Shown: positions 42,617 to 54,642 of the stretch, in pieces
Position numbering within the stretch: position 1 is the stretch's first letter
Layout: every line of letters starts with the position of its first letter
Source of the DNA: Neocallimastix lanati (nom. inval.)
Lineage: Eukaryota; Neocallimastigomycota; Neocallimastigomycetes; Neocallimastigales; Neocallimastigaceae
Length of the DNA stretch: 64,000 nt
NCBI GenBank assembly: GCA_016946835.1
Contig: JACVTC010000046.1
Location: 471,001 to 535,000 of the forward strand
Direction of reading: 5' to 3'
The notes under the pieces: model-generated
What the model was told of the DNA's origin: nothing
The model's input: only the letters and a program-made list of their open reading frames with translations
Database searches by the model: none
Translations under genes and position numbers: made by a program

Positions 42617-43550
42617 TTTAAACTAATTTTTTTTTTTAAAAAAAATGAAACTGAATTAATAACATATTTTAAATATATATTTATACTTTTTATTTATTTA
42701 TTTATATAATTACCTATTTAAATTTTATAAATAAAATAATTTTTAAATTACTATATTACACTTTAAAATTAATTAATAAAACTGAAATTTCAATCTAACG
42801 AAAAATTCATTCTTTTTATATAAAAAAAAAAAGCAGCAAAGAGTTATTAACGTTATCAAACTTAAAAATTTATAACATAAAAATTAAACTAATTTATTTT
42901 AAATTAATTTAAAATGTATAATACATATATAATTTAATAAAAATAATTAATACAAAATTACATTTAATATAATTATTTTTTTAAAAATACAATTATTAAA
43001 ATTAATAATCAATTAGTTATTAAAAAATTTATGGAGTTTTCAATTAAGAAAAAAAATAATAATAAAAATAAGAAATTAAACATTATAACATAGCGAAAAA
43101 GAAAATTGTAGAAAAGTTTATTTTATATTTATATTAAAACTAAATACAAATTAACTTATATTTACAAAATAACAAATAAAAAAATAAAAACAAAAAACTA
43201 AATAAAGATTAATTTATATTTATGAAAATGAAAAAAAATTAAAGATTAATTTATAGTAATATGATTAATTTAAACTTATTAAATAAAAAACTAAATAATG
43301 ATATTAATTTATTGATAATAGGAAAAAAAAAAATTAAGTATAATAAAAAATAAAATTAAAGAAAAAAGGGAACGATATGTAATAAGTTAAAATAAAACTT
43401 TTCTTCTGTTTCAACTAAAACATTGAAATAATCATTTATTAATAATAATCATAAAAAAAAAAGGTAATATGTATGTATTAAATTCATTATCCTAATTATT
43501 AATTAAAAAAAAAATGAAGTTAAAAAAAAACTTAATAGAATTTTTTTTAC

Positions 43551-43589
<39 letters not shown>

Positions 43590-43944
43590 TACTAGAATTT
43601 TTTTACATCAAATAATTTTAAAGTTTTTATTGAATAAATACATGTGATATTTTATAATAGAATAAGAAATAAGTTTGTTTTAAAATTATAATCTTACTAC
43701 AAAAGTAAATGTAATAATAATATTACTTCTTTTTATTCTTGTTTTATTACTTAATTTTTATTCATACATATATAAACTAATTTAAAAATATATATTATGA
43801 AAAAAAAAGTGCATTAATTCCGATTATTGCTTACTTTTCTTCTAATTCCTTTTATGATTTTTAAATTAATCTTAATATTTTTAATATTAAATAAGATTAA
43901 CAAAATATTCTATAATTTATAATATGTATAATTTTAATTATTAA

Positions 43945-43975
<31 letters not shown>

Positions 43976-45069
43976 TAATAATAAACTATAATTTAAATAT
44001 TGGCATTAAATATTTAAAAATATATAATTAAATATTTAATAAAACAATTTTTATTTAATAAAAATTATTGAAAATATTAATATAAATAATCACATTATCT
44101 GTCATTGTTAAAATTTATTAATAAAAAGCAATTTTACAATCATTAATAATAAATAATAAAATAATTGATTATTTATTATTTATAGTTTATACTCGATTAT
44201 TTTTTTAACAAAAAAAAAAGTTTTTTTTATTAAACTATATACTCGATTATTTTTAAAAAAAAAAAAAATTTTTTTTATTAAATTATTTAAATTATTGAAA
44301 AATTATTAGTTAACCAAATAATATATATAGTAATAAAAAAATTATAGTACTGTTAAAATTATAATATATAAATATTTTGGAGTTTTGACTTTTATATAAT
44401 ATTTCGCCTATCTTTATATATTTAAAATATAACGAGAATTCTTTATAATTATGTATTTTAAATTATAATAATAAAATAAAATATTTAATAATAAACAATA
44501 AAAAAAAAGTAAAAAATATAAAAAATAATTATAATAAAACTATAATAATCAAATAATTAATACAGTATTGTAACAAAAAAAAAAAAAAAATTTAAATCAA
44601 TATATAATTTTATTTAATACCAAAAAATTACACTATAAATTCTATTATTTTATGGTGTATTTAGTAAAATCATAATTATTAAATTATTAAATATATACAG
44701 TATAGTTAAAAATTTTAATTAATGTATAAGATATATTAATAAAAATATTAAATTATTTTAGTAATAATTTTATATTACGTATTTAATATATATTAAAGAA
44801 GTTATAAATAATATTAAATACATATTTTAATTTACTAAATATAAATATGTATTTATTAATATTAAAACGTTCATAACCAAAATTTAATAATTCCTATATA
44901 ATTAAATATTAATATCAGAAATATAGAGCATATTAATTTCAAATAATTTATTATTAAAATATGTAAAGGATAACCAATCATAGTTTTAAATAGAATTTTA
45001 ATACACTTGAATATTGTAAAAATGAACTTTATACTATACATTAAAATATAATAAATATTAATATATACA
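42617..45069. other. Gene-free AT-rich stretch
   Basis: Contains T-tract/A-tract switches (42630-42645, 43945-43975), an A tract of about 33 (43555-43587) and a direct repeat built around TATACTCGATTATTTTT (44190-44280). No gene seen. Confidence 0.65.
44188..44281. repeat. Two-copy direct repeat
   Basis: TATACTCGATTATTTTT occurs twice, about 55 bp apart, each followed by an A run, a T run and ATTAAA. Confidence 0.8.
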
Positions 45070-46701
45070 ATGGAGTTCAAAAGTCCTATGTATTTTACTG
45101 AAACTGTACACTCACCAGTACCAAAGATATGTGAGGAAGAAGAAGTATTAATTGGAATAGATGAAGCTGGAAAAGGTCCAGTATTTGGTATGTGTTAGAA
45201 TATATTTAATTAAATTTATATAATAGAATAATAATATTATAATACAAAAAGTAATTATAAAATAATTTTTTTTTTATTAATATTATTGGTAAAATAAAAA
45301 AATGAAAAACTTTTATAAAAAAAAAAAAAAACAGGCCCAATGGTATATGCTACATGTTATTGTCCAATTTCAAAAATTGAAACTTTGAATAGTTTAGGAT
45401 TTGCAGGTTTTTATATTAATTAGAATTATTATATTATTATTTATTATAAAATTATTATTTTTATAATATTTTTTAATATTTAAATAAAATTAAATATTAA
45501 ATTATTAAAGATTCAAAAACTTTAAAGGAGCAAGAAAGAAATGATTTATTTGAAGTAATAAATAAAAATTCAGACATATTCGGTTGGATGGCAACAGCTT
45601 GTAGCCCACAAGATATATCAAAACATATGCTCAGAAAGTAAATTTATTTTCTTTAAATAAGAAAAGTATATATATTTATATATATATGTCTATATAAATA
45701 TAATTTATATTCAAAATACTAATTTTAATTACAAAGAAATAAATATAACTTAAATCAATTTGCTCATGATACCACTATTGATTTAATTAATAATGTATTA
45801 AAATTAAAAGTAAAAGTTAAGGAAGTATATATAGATACTGTAGGTCCTGCCTCAACATATCAAATGAAGTTGAAAAATTTTTTTCCAAATCTAAAAATAA
45901 CTGTAGAGACTAAAGCAGATAGTAAATTTCCAATTGTAAGTGCAGCTAGTATATGTGCTAAGGTAAAAATTATTTATATAAATATAAATTTAATGGAATA
46001 AAAAAATATTTATTAATAGAAAATTAATATATGAAAATTATATTAAATTATTAATACTAAAAAATATATATATATATATGTATGTATATATATATATTTT
46101 TATATTAAATATAATTATATTAAAGGTTAATCGTGATAATTTAATCCATAATTGGAAGTTTATCGAAAATAAAGAATTTTTTGGTGAGAAAGGATCGGGT
46201 TATCCTGGTGATCCGAAAACAAAAGAATGGATTAAAAAACACTGTGATAAGGTCTTTGGATTCCCAGGACTAGTTCGTTTTAGTTGGTCAACATGTGAAA
46301 ACTATCTATTAGAAAATAGTTATACAGTTAATTGGTAAATTATCGAAATAATAATTATAATAATAAAGTAATAATAATAATAAATATTATTTAAATATAA
46401 ATATAGTATAGTACTTACTGGATTATATATATAAATATATATATATAATCAATTAATTAAATTTTTTAAATATCTTAAAATTCTTTACTTTAGGCCTGAT
46501 GAGGAAGAAAAAGATATAAAAAACAAAAATGGTAAAAAAGGTAAAAGAGTTAGTAAAAATTCACTAGAAGCTTTTATGAAACAAAATGAGAAAAAAATAA
46601 AAAGTTCAAACAAAGAACCATTAAATGAAAAGGAAACATCATTTTTAGATGAAAAAAAGAAAATTCTTAATTTAAGTCTTACATCAGTAACCTCATTATA
46701 A
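45070..46701 (+). CDS. RNASEH2A: Ribonuclease H2 catalytic subunit A
   Basis: RNase H2 removes ribonucleotides misincorporated in DNA and RNA in R-loops. RNASEH2A carries the active site of the trimeric eukaryotic enzyme. The protein starts MEFKSPMYFTETVHSPVP and shows the whole family signature over about six exons: GIDEAGKGPVFGPMVYA with the catalytic Asp and Glu; DSKTLKEQER; VYIDTVGPASTYQ with the third acidic residue; ETKADSKFPIVSAASICAKV with the fourth; then GSGYPGDPKTKEW and FSWSTCENYL. The Lys-rich C-terminus contains SLEAFMKQNEKKIKSS and ends at 46701. Length, about 310-330 residues, is normal. The usual DEAGRGP motif reads DEAGKGP here, a conservative change in the loop that senses the ribonucleotide. 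Confidence 0.96.
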
Positions 46702-46943
46702 ATATAAATAGATTTTTATTTATTTATTTATCTTATTATTAAATAATAATAATAAAACAAGTTAAATTTTGAATTATTTTTGGCTATTTATAATATATAA
46801 TAGAAATTAATGATATATATATTAAAATAAATGATGTGGGTTTATCGATTAATCATTCATTTATAAATTTATTAATAAAATAATTAACGAGTAATAATAA
46901 TATATATTAATATATATTTATATATATATATATATTTTTATTC

Positions 46944-46975
<32 letters not shown>

Positions 46976-47217
46976 AAATATGTTTTAGTTTTAATTATAT
47001 GTTAATATTTAATTTATATGATGGTCACTTTCCTATGAATTATTAATAAAAATGTTAAATAATTATATATTTTTTTTTTTTATTAAATATAATTAAAATG
47101 TCAATTTTTTTTTATAATAATTATGTTATAACTTTATTTTATTTGATTTAAAACGAATAAATGAATACATGAATAATATTTAATATTTATAGTTAATATT
47201 TTTGTATTGGGACAAAA

Positions 47218-47259
<42 letters not shown>

Positions 47260-47642
47260 TATTGAATAATTAATTTAATAATTAATTTTTATATATATAT
47301 ATGTATTTTATCTAAATTAATATATAATTGAATATAATAATGCATATAACGATTTTGATATTGCGTTGTTCTATACTTTTTTATATATTAAATAATTACA
47401 AATAATAAAATTATAAATGTATAGATTTTAAAGCATTCTATCATATTTATAAATTAATCTTTAACTGTATAAATTAATCTTTATTCATTTAAAGTTATAT
47501 ATGGTTCTAAGGATCTTATTTATTTAAATTATACTATTATATTTATTATAAGGGTTAAAAAAAAAAATGTATAATTATATAATCTAAAATTATTTTAAAG
47601 AGTTTAAAAATAAGTTATTAAATGAAGATAATATATTATAAA

Positions 47643-47686
<44 letters not shown>

Positions 47687-47913
47687 CATTAAAAGAATTT
47701 ATAATTTGTTATATTATTTAACAAATTTTTTATCTAATAATAATATGTATTGAACATTAAATAAAAAATAATAATAAAAAAATAAAAAATTAAAAAAATA
47801 AATAAATAAATAAACATTTAATCATTTTTCAATTAAACTTTTTATTAATTAGTAACTGAAAAATAAATATTGATTGTTTTTTTATCTTTTTTATCTTTTT
47901 TTTTTTTCTTTTT

Positions 47914-47950
<37 letters not shown>

Positions 47951-48001
47951 AGTTATTATAGTTCATAGATATATGAAATAATTTATATTAATAAACTTAA
48001 T

Positions 48002-48046
<45 letters not shown>

Positions 48047-48280
48047 TTTAAAATTTGATTATAATAACGGTCTCTATAGAAATAATAATTCATAATATTC
48101 CTATTATAAAAAAACTTATATTTTTATATATATAATTTTAATAAATAATTAGTTAATAGAATGACTTTTAGTTATATTTTTAATTCTAAGATTATTTCAT
48201 TTTATTATTACACAAATTTTATCTTTTTATATAATTCTTTGTAAAGATGTACAATAATTTAAATAATGTAATGAACAACA

Positions 48281-48306
48281 ACTACAACAACAACAACAAC
48301 AACAAC

Positions 48307-48350
<44 letters not shown>
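48281..48350. repeat. Compound (AAC)n-(AAT)n microsatellite
   Basis: An AAC block runs directly into an AAT block. Confidence 0.9.
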
Positions 48351-48359
<9 letters not shown>

Positions 48360-48559
48360 TATTATTAGGACTTCATTATTATTATTATTATTATTATTAT
48401 ATTATTTATGTAACGTTTTAAATAAATAAATAAATTTATATTATTATACTATATTACATTTATTATAAATTATTACATTAAATTTAGTGTATTATAGATA
48501 TAATTAATATTATAGAAAAATATATATATAAATTTTATATTAGATATAAACATCCATTC

Positions 48560-48598
<39 letters not shown>

Positions 48599-48604
<6 letters not shown>

Positions 48605-48705
48605 CACTCTGGAAATCGAAATATAATTTCCATTAGAAAATACACTACCCGATTTTACTGAAGTGTAGCATTTCTGAAAGTTGTATTATGGAAAATGTGA
48701 CTTTT
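48599..48705 (-). ncRNA. Candidate structured non-coding RNA (tentative)
   Basis: A 100-bp island with mixed base composition in otherwise very AT-rich DNA. Two short perfect stems can form: TACACT/AGTGTA (48641-48646 with 48662-48667) and GGAAAT/ATTTCC (48611-48616 with 48626-48631). Read on the - strand it ends in a run of about 34 T, as an RNA polymerase III terminator would. I cannot assign it to a known RNA family and see no clear snoRNA C/D or complete H/ACA set. Confidence 0.2.
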
Positions 48706-49522
48706 CAAAAATTAAATAAATAAATTAATAAATAATTAAGGTTAAAGATATTTATATTTTTATTATTTTTTTTTATATTCTTTTATAAAATATATTTTTT
48801 AAAAATAATATATTTTTGAAGTATATACAATTAAAAAAAAAAAAAATATTATAAAAAATTAAAATTAAAACCTTTATAAAATCTTTAAATATATAATTAA
48901 AATATTCTTTAAAAATACAATATTCTTAAAAATACTCTTAAAATAAATATTTAAATAAAGATTTTAGAGAAAAGAAAAAATTTTTTAACCTTCACACATA
49001 TTAATTTATAGTTTTTATAGAATTAATGGATATATAAGTTATTAATAAAAATATTTAATATTATATATTATTATTTTTATTTTTTTTTTTTTATTATTAT
49101 ACATTTTTAATAGAAAATTTTTTGTATTAGCATCCATAAAATTAATGACATAAATATAAAAGTTTTTAATAAAATTATATAAATGAAAATAATAAAATAA
49201 AATAATTATATATAGAAATATATATAATGATAAAGATATTTTTAATTTTTTTTTTTTTTTTAAATTAAATTTTTAAAAACTATTATAATTTCAAACAATT
49301 ATAGACTTTAAATAAGAGTAATTTCAATTAGTAATAATAGTTACGACAGAATTTAGATAATCTTTTTCATTTGATCATTACTTGGTCATTTATTACCAAT
49401 CAGTATATATTATAAAAGTTTAACATTTAAACCATAATTCAATATCATTTATAGGCCTTTCAATGTCAATTAATTTGAATTCCATAGTTATGTATTTTTC
49501 AATTACAATATTGATTTCATGG

Positions 49523-49553
<31 letters not shown>

Positions 49554-49689
49554 CTTTCACCTTTCCTTAATTTTTGTAATCATTTAAATGTAAAAAATTT
49601 TTGTTGTTGTAATGCATATATTAATTTATCATCCTCGGAAGTTTCTTCATTATTTGATTAAAATTCATTTGCTAAAATTGAAAAGTAAT

Positions 49690-50105
49690 TATGTGAAAGA
49701 ATATTGGTACACTTCGTATAACTAATATACAAAGACCTTTTGCAAGATTTTTAGGTTTCATAAAACCATCTGAAAGTTCCTTATTGCAAGAAAATATAAT
49801 AGGTTTATGATTAGATATACCATTAAAGGAAGAACAAGAAGAAGATATAAATGAATGTGAGAAGCCATAGCTTTATTATAGATTATGTGATTAATGCATG
49901 AGGACTTAGAATCTTAGTCATAAGTAATATTATTACCGGATAGCTTAGCAAACCGTCCAGTCAGGAAAATATTTTGAAATATATATATCTTAAATTTTTC
50001 AAAGGGCATATTGAAATCCCCAACAAGAACCGCAGGAGAGTTACTATTAGTACGGTTTCAAACTTGAAAATTAATATTAATACATTGTACTAACAACATA
50101 AAGAA
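49690..50105 (-). pseudogene. Decayed LINE (non-LTR retrotransposon) endonuclease fragment
   Basis: Read on the - strand, a frame near 50045-49990 gives SPAVLVGDFNMPFEKF, the GDFN motif of the apurinic-type endonuclease domain of LINEs. About 60 codons further, after frame breaks, come LSGNNITYD, HIIYNKAMASHIHF and a NHKPIIFS phrase corresponding to the SDHxP catalytic block near the end of that domain. Stops and frameshifts interrupt it throughout. No reverse transcriptase can be seen downstream, so this is a fossil fragment of about 420 bp. It shows that LINE machinery has been present in this genome, relevant to the SINE-like insertion at 9.7-10.0 kb. Confidence 0.65.
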
Positions 50106-50632
50106 AGTAATTTTTTTTTTATAACATTATTACTTTTATTAATTATTAATTAATAATTATAGTTATTCTTGTTAAATATAACACCTTAAAGTCAGAAATA
50201 ATATTTATTTTTTATTATGTATTCATATATATATTTTATTGCTTTTTACATTAAGAAAGACCTTCTTCATTTTAGAATATGTCATTCCATATTGTTTATT
50301 ATCATAATTTTTGTTAATAGTCTAACATTATTTGGTTAACATTTAACGTTACTGCGGGGATAATATTGAATAAAAATATTTTACACTTAATAATGTAGTA
50401 TAATGTACAATGTAATTAAACCCATAGTTGCGATATTTAACAATTATATTTTATAATGATTAGCATAAATAATTAATATAATAATAATTATTAAAATTTT
50501 TATTATATAAACTAATTCCATATTTATTTATTATAAATTATTTTTTAAAAAATATATTAATAATATATATTTAAGTTTTGATTAAAATATATATATATAT
50601 TTTTTTTTTAAATTTGGAAATTTATATATTAA
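50106..50632. other. Gene-free stretch between LINE fossil and microsatellite
   Basis: AT-rich, possibly more decayed transposon sequence (a GC-richer patch near 50340-50360), but nothing identifiable. Confidence 0.5.
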
Positions 50633-50849
<217 letters not shown>

Positions 50850-51169
50850 TGTTAGCTTTATTAAATTTAGATCTATAATAATATTCCTTATGGAATATGG
50901 TATACAAGGGAAATAAGTGTATGATCTATCTTTCGGCTTTAAATAAGTAATAAAGTCACATGTTACAACATGCGTTTTCCATAACATAAAATAAATTAAA
51001 AATTAATTAAATAAATATTAAAAGATAATTAACATAGATTTATACAAGACGATAGATCATAATACATTTAAGTAATCATTAAATATAAATAAATAAATAC
51101 ACATAAATATAAATAAATACTATAAATAAATAAATTAAATATATAGTTAAATTATGAGTGCAGTCAACA
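50850..51169 (-). repeat. Copia 3' LTR (320 bp)
   Basis: Bounded by TGTTAG and CAACA on the + strand (TGTTGACTGC... on the element strand). The same sequence restarts at 63698. Confidence 0.95.
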
Positions 51170-51181
51170 CTCCCCCTCAAA
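51170..51181 (-). other. Copia polypurine tract
   Basis: On the element strand TTTGAGGGGGAG lies directly against the 3' LTR, the expected site of plus-strand DNA priming. Confidence 0.85.
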
Positions 51182-51189
51182 TAATATTT

Positions 51190-52792
51190 TTAGATAAAAA
51201 TGTTGTTTGTAAATTTTTGTATCTTTGGTCCATTTGAGTCCTTGGTTAATATGTCCGCTAGCATGTTTTCAGTATCAATATATTCTAATTTTACTTTCTT
51301 CTTTGCAATATTGTCCCTGTTGAAATGATATCTTACACTTATATGCTTTAATTTTGTATTTATTTCTCCGTTCTCCATTATTTTCTTACTTGCTTGATTA
51401 TCTGTATAGATTTTAACAGTTATCCATTTGTTTAAAATTTCTTTTATTATATTTCTAATCCATAATATTTTCTTTATATTTTCGGAAGTGCTTATGTACT
51501 CTGCTTCAGCAGTAGACGTAGCAACACTTGTTTGTTTCTTGGACAACCAGCATATCGGACTTGTTCCCATAAGTATTATTCCTCCTGAGGTAGATTTTCT
51601 ATCTTCCAAACAGCCGGCAAAGTCAGAGTCGGTATATGCAACAAGCTCCCCCTTTCCATTATATTCTATCTTAAATTCTTTGGTACTATTAATATATTTT
51701 AGAATATTTATTATTTTGTTCCAATCCGATATAGTTGGATTTTCACATTTTCTTGAAGCTTTATTTACAGCGAAAGCTATGTCAGGTCTAGTACATTTCG
51801 AAAGGTATATTAAGGAACCTATTGCGCTTTTGTAGATTGTTTTATCGAAAGGTTTATTGTTTTCTGATATTTTATTATCACCAGTACATGGTGTTTTTCT
51901 TTTCTTTGTATTATCAATATTAAATTTATATAACATATTATTTATAAAATTTTTCTGTGAAATAATATATGAATTATTTTCTTTCTTTACTTCAATTCCT
52001 AATATGTATTCAATTGGATCACATTTAGATATTTTAAATTTTGATTTTATTTTATTTATTATTTGTTTAATGTATTTGTTTTCTCCAGCGATGACCATGT
52101 CGTCCACGTATAAGCCGATAATGCATTTTGTTATATTATTTTTTGTAAATTTGAAAATACATTGTTCGGATTTAATTTGAATGAACTCATTTTTTATTAG
52201 GAATTTTCTAATGGTATTATACCATTGTCTACCAGATTGCTTAAGGCCATACAAAGCTTTGTTGAGCTTCCAATATCCCCGCCCAAAGCGCGTATCGCCT
52301 TTAGGAATAGTAGTATAAATATCTTTATCAAGCGGAGCATTAAGGTAAGCGGCCTTTATATCTAGCTGGAAAATATTCCACTTAAGAGCAGCAGAAATAG
52401 CGAATATTAATTTAAGACCATCAATGTTTAGAGTAGGAGAATAAGTTAATTCATAATCGATTCCCCATTTTTGTTTAAATCCACGAGCAACTAAACGAGC
52501 TTTATATTTATAAATATTATTATTTGAATCACGTTTAGTGTTGAAAACCCATTTTGTGGTAATGATGTTCTTGTTTTTAGGTACATTTTTAACAAAAGTC
52601 ATAATATTATTAGAATAAAGGTTATTAAGTTCATCATTAATAGCCTCAATCCAGTTATTTTTGTCTTCACTGTTTATTGCTTCTTCATACGTATTAGGAA
52701 TGTGACAAAATATAGAAGCAATAATAATGTCGTTGATTTGGTCTAGTTTTCTACGAGAACTAATATTAGTAGGTGCAGTCTCTTTATATTTT
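51190..52792 (-). CDS. Copia pol, 3' portion: reverse transcriptase and RNase H
   Basis: This is the C-terminal part of the copia polyprotein, separated from the rest by the gypsy insertion. The open frame extends upstream of the first Met (52602) to the insertion edge at 52792. Near the edge it encodes the short pre-RT segment with NWIEAINDELNNL. RT motifs follow: KWVFNTKRD, YKARLVARGFKQ, FQLDIKAAYLNAPL, ALYGLKQSGRQWY and the catalytic YVDDMVIAG (around 52095). RNase H shows AYTDSDFAGCLEDRKS, STAEAEYISTSE and the terminal ENMLADILTKD, with stop at 51190. No internal stop or frameshift is seen. When the gypsy element and one target duplication are ignored, this frame continues directly from the upstream half. 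In the present allele it is severed from its promoter and start codon. Confidence 0.93.
52788..52792. repeat. Gypsy target-site duplication, left
   Basis: ATTTT, matching 59623-59627 on the other side of the gypsy element. A 5-bp duplication is usual for Ty3/gypsy. Confidence 0.85.
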
Positions 52793-53433
52793 TATAACAG
52801 AATTAATAATTACAATTATTTTATTATTTTAATATTTAGTATTATTTTTCAATAAAGTTTTAAAACAAATAATTAAATTTAAAAAATATTATTTCTGGTA
52901 TAGTTGTTAGTAACTAATACCATGAATCAAACTACTTAGGGTTCGATTCACATTTATTATTATTTTATAGTTTTATTCTAAAAAATATCTAGAAGATTCT
53001 TTATAGTTCAAGAAATTACTAGAATTTCTTGATAATTCTTGTGTTTAATTAATTAAAATTTATTCTATTAAATTCTTAATTCTATTGTTTTCTATTTTTT
53101 CTAAATTTTTCGATTTTTAAGAACTTTTTAGAAACTTTTATTTTTATTTTTTAATAACATTAACTTTTGAAAAAAATATAAATATGAGTAAAATTCTTAT
53201 TAACAAATATTCTTTTCTTTGTGTTTTTTATTTTAATTTTGTTTAGTTAATAAAACTTAATTTTTTAATAAAACTTTTTTAATATTAATACTATATCAAC
53301 CCTTGAGGCTTATAGTATTATAATAAATATAATTAATAAAATAATTATAATAAAAGAAAAAAAAAATAAATAAAAAATAAAATAATTTTTGTTTTTTTGA
53401 GTGTTATTATATTTATTATAATATTTTGTTATA
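52793..53433 (+). repeat. Gypsy 5' LTR (641 bp)
   Basis: Begins TATAACAG and ends TTGTTATA, so the termini are inverted repeats without the usual TG...CA. It contains a TATA box (TATAAATA, 53177-53184), AATAAA signals after it, and a tRNA-B-box-like GGGTTCGATTC near 52942-52952. Confidence 0.95.
53177..53184 (+). promoter_or_regulatory. Probable TATA box of the gypsy promoter
   Basis: TATAAATA lies 44 bp before the GTGTTTTTTAT that could be the RNA 5' end (53221). Confidence 0.5.
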
Positions 53434-53444
53434 ATAAAAAACAC
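53434..53444 (+). other. Putative self-priming primer-binding site of the gypsy element
   Basis: The 11 bases right after the 5' LTR, ATAAAAAACAC, are perfectly complementary to GTGTTTTTTAT at 53221-53231 in the LTR. This is the arrangement and length used by Tf1-type self-priming elements. I could not match the site to a tRNA 3' end. Confidence 0.55.
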
Positions 53445-54642
53445 CCAAGATTTAGACGCCGTGCCTTGATATATCTACCCTTTTGTTTGGTTTGAAGCTT
53501 TCTTTTGGAATTAGTGTCTACTGCCTTTTTGTTTTCTTTTTGGACTTTATTTTTTGAATCTCTCGGATTTTCTGTTTCCTTTGTTTTTGGTTTCTGTTTG
53601 GCTACTTATCTTATTGGCTTCAGGTTTCCACTTTTGGTTAGATTCTTTCTGTTTGCCTTGGATTTCTTATTTTTGGTCTTGGTTTCTGTTTCCATTGGTT
53701 TCAGATTTCTTAGTTTTGGACTTGGTTTTTGTTTCCATTGGTTTCGGGTTTCTGATTCTTGGTTTCTACTTTTGGACAAAATCTCTTCTTCTCTTAGTCT
53801 CTGATATCTTCTTTGGGTTCAGCCTTGCTTCTTGAATCTACTTTTTTTTCTTTAAAAAATAAAATTCTCGGTTTTTGGTATTAATAGCATACTCACAATT
53901 ATACCAAAATCTATCTAGGCGAAAAAAAAAAAAAAAAATTTTTTTTGATATAAAAAATTCTTTAAGAAGTTCTACAGTTCTTGAGACTTTTTAAAGAATA
54001 TTACAGGTAAATATAATATTTAAATATACTAGGAGCGATTAGAGCTCATAAACAGAGTTTCGGCGGTTAGTAACTAGTTTCAGTAGGTTAGAAACTATAG
54101 CCGTTAATTATTCGAATATAAACGGGCTTCAAAACCCTAGGGCGTGAAGAGCGTGTGGATTAAACGAAAGCCACATCCTACCAACCAACTTCAACAGTTC
54201 GGTGGTTGCTCTATTCGAATAAGCTCTGGCGAATAAGGAACTATAGTCACCGAAGGCTATAGGTTGGTCGTGAAGGTAAAGCGACTTTAAAATATATAGT
54301 TTATAATTTTTTATTTTGAGGTCTAGTATATACCTCTAGTTAGTAACTCTTGCCGGTTTTTTATTTTGTTGTAAGGCATAAAAGAGTGAAATTTAGTCTA
54401 GTTATTATATTTACCAAATTAAATTTAAAAAAAAAAAAAAAAAAAAAATTTAAATCAGCAATTAAACTAAACGCCTAGAAAAATAATAATTTATAATTCT
54501 TTATCATTACAATTTTCATTCGGGAGCACTAATAAAAAAAAAAAAAAAAAAAAAAAAATAATAATAATAATAATAGTGATAATATTAAATAAATCTTCCT
54601 ATTGCAATTCTTAAACTTGTTTATAATTTAATAATTCTTTCA
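53445..54642 (+). other. Long GC-richer leader of the gypsy element
   Basis: About 1.2 kb precede the gag start. The first half (53470-53850) carries imperfect tandem repeats, one 43-bp unit (GATTTCTTA...TTTCCATTGGTTTC) appearing twice or more. The second half (54030-54290) is mixed-composition sequence with repeated ACTATAG/CTATAG and TATTCGAATA motifs that can pair. The two plus-strand frames near 53505-53835 are repeat-derived and hydrophobic with no domain, so I do not call them genes. Confidence 0.6.

Larger units (their letters stand above)
46702..49600. other. Gene-free AT-rich stretch
   Basis: Long A and T tracts (for example 46944-46970, 47650-47680, 47920-47946, 48008-48043, 48564-48598), (AAC)n/(AAT)n at about 48281-48350, and one GC-richer island at 48599-48700 treated separately. 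No coding sequence seen. Confidence 0.65.

Noticed and set aside
53505-53835. Two overlapping F/L/S-rich ORFs in the gypsy leader
   Set aside because: They follow the tandem repeat in two frames at once and have no domain, so neither looks selected.
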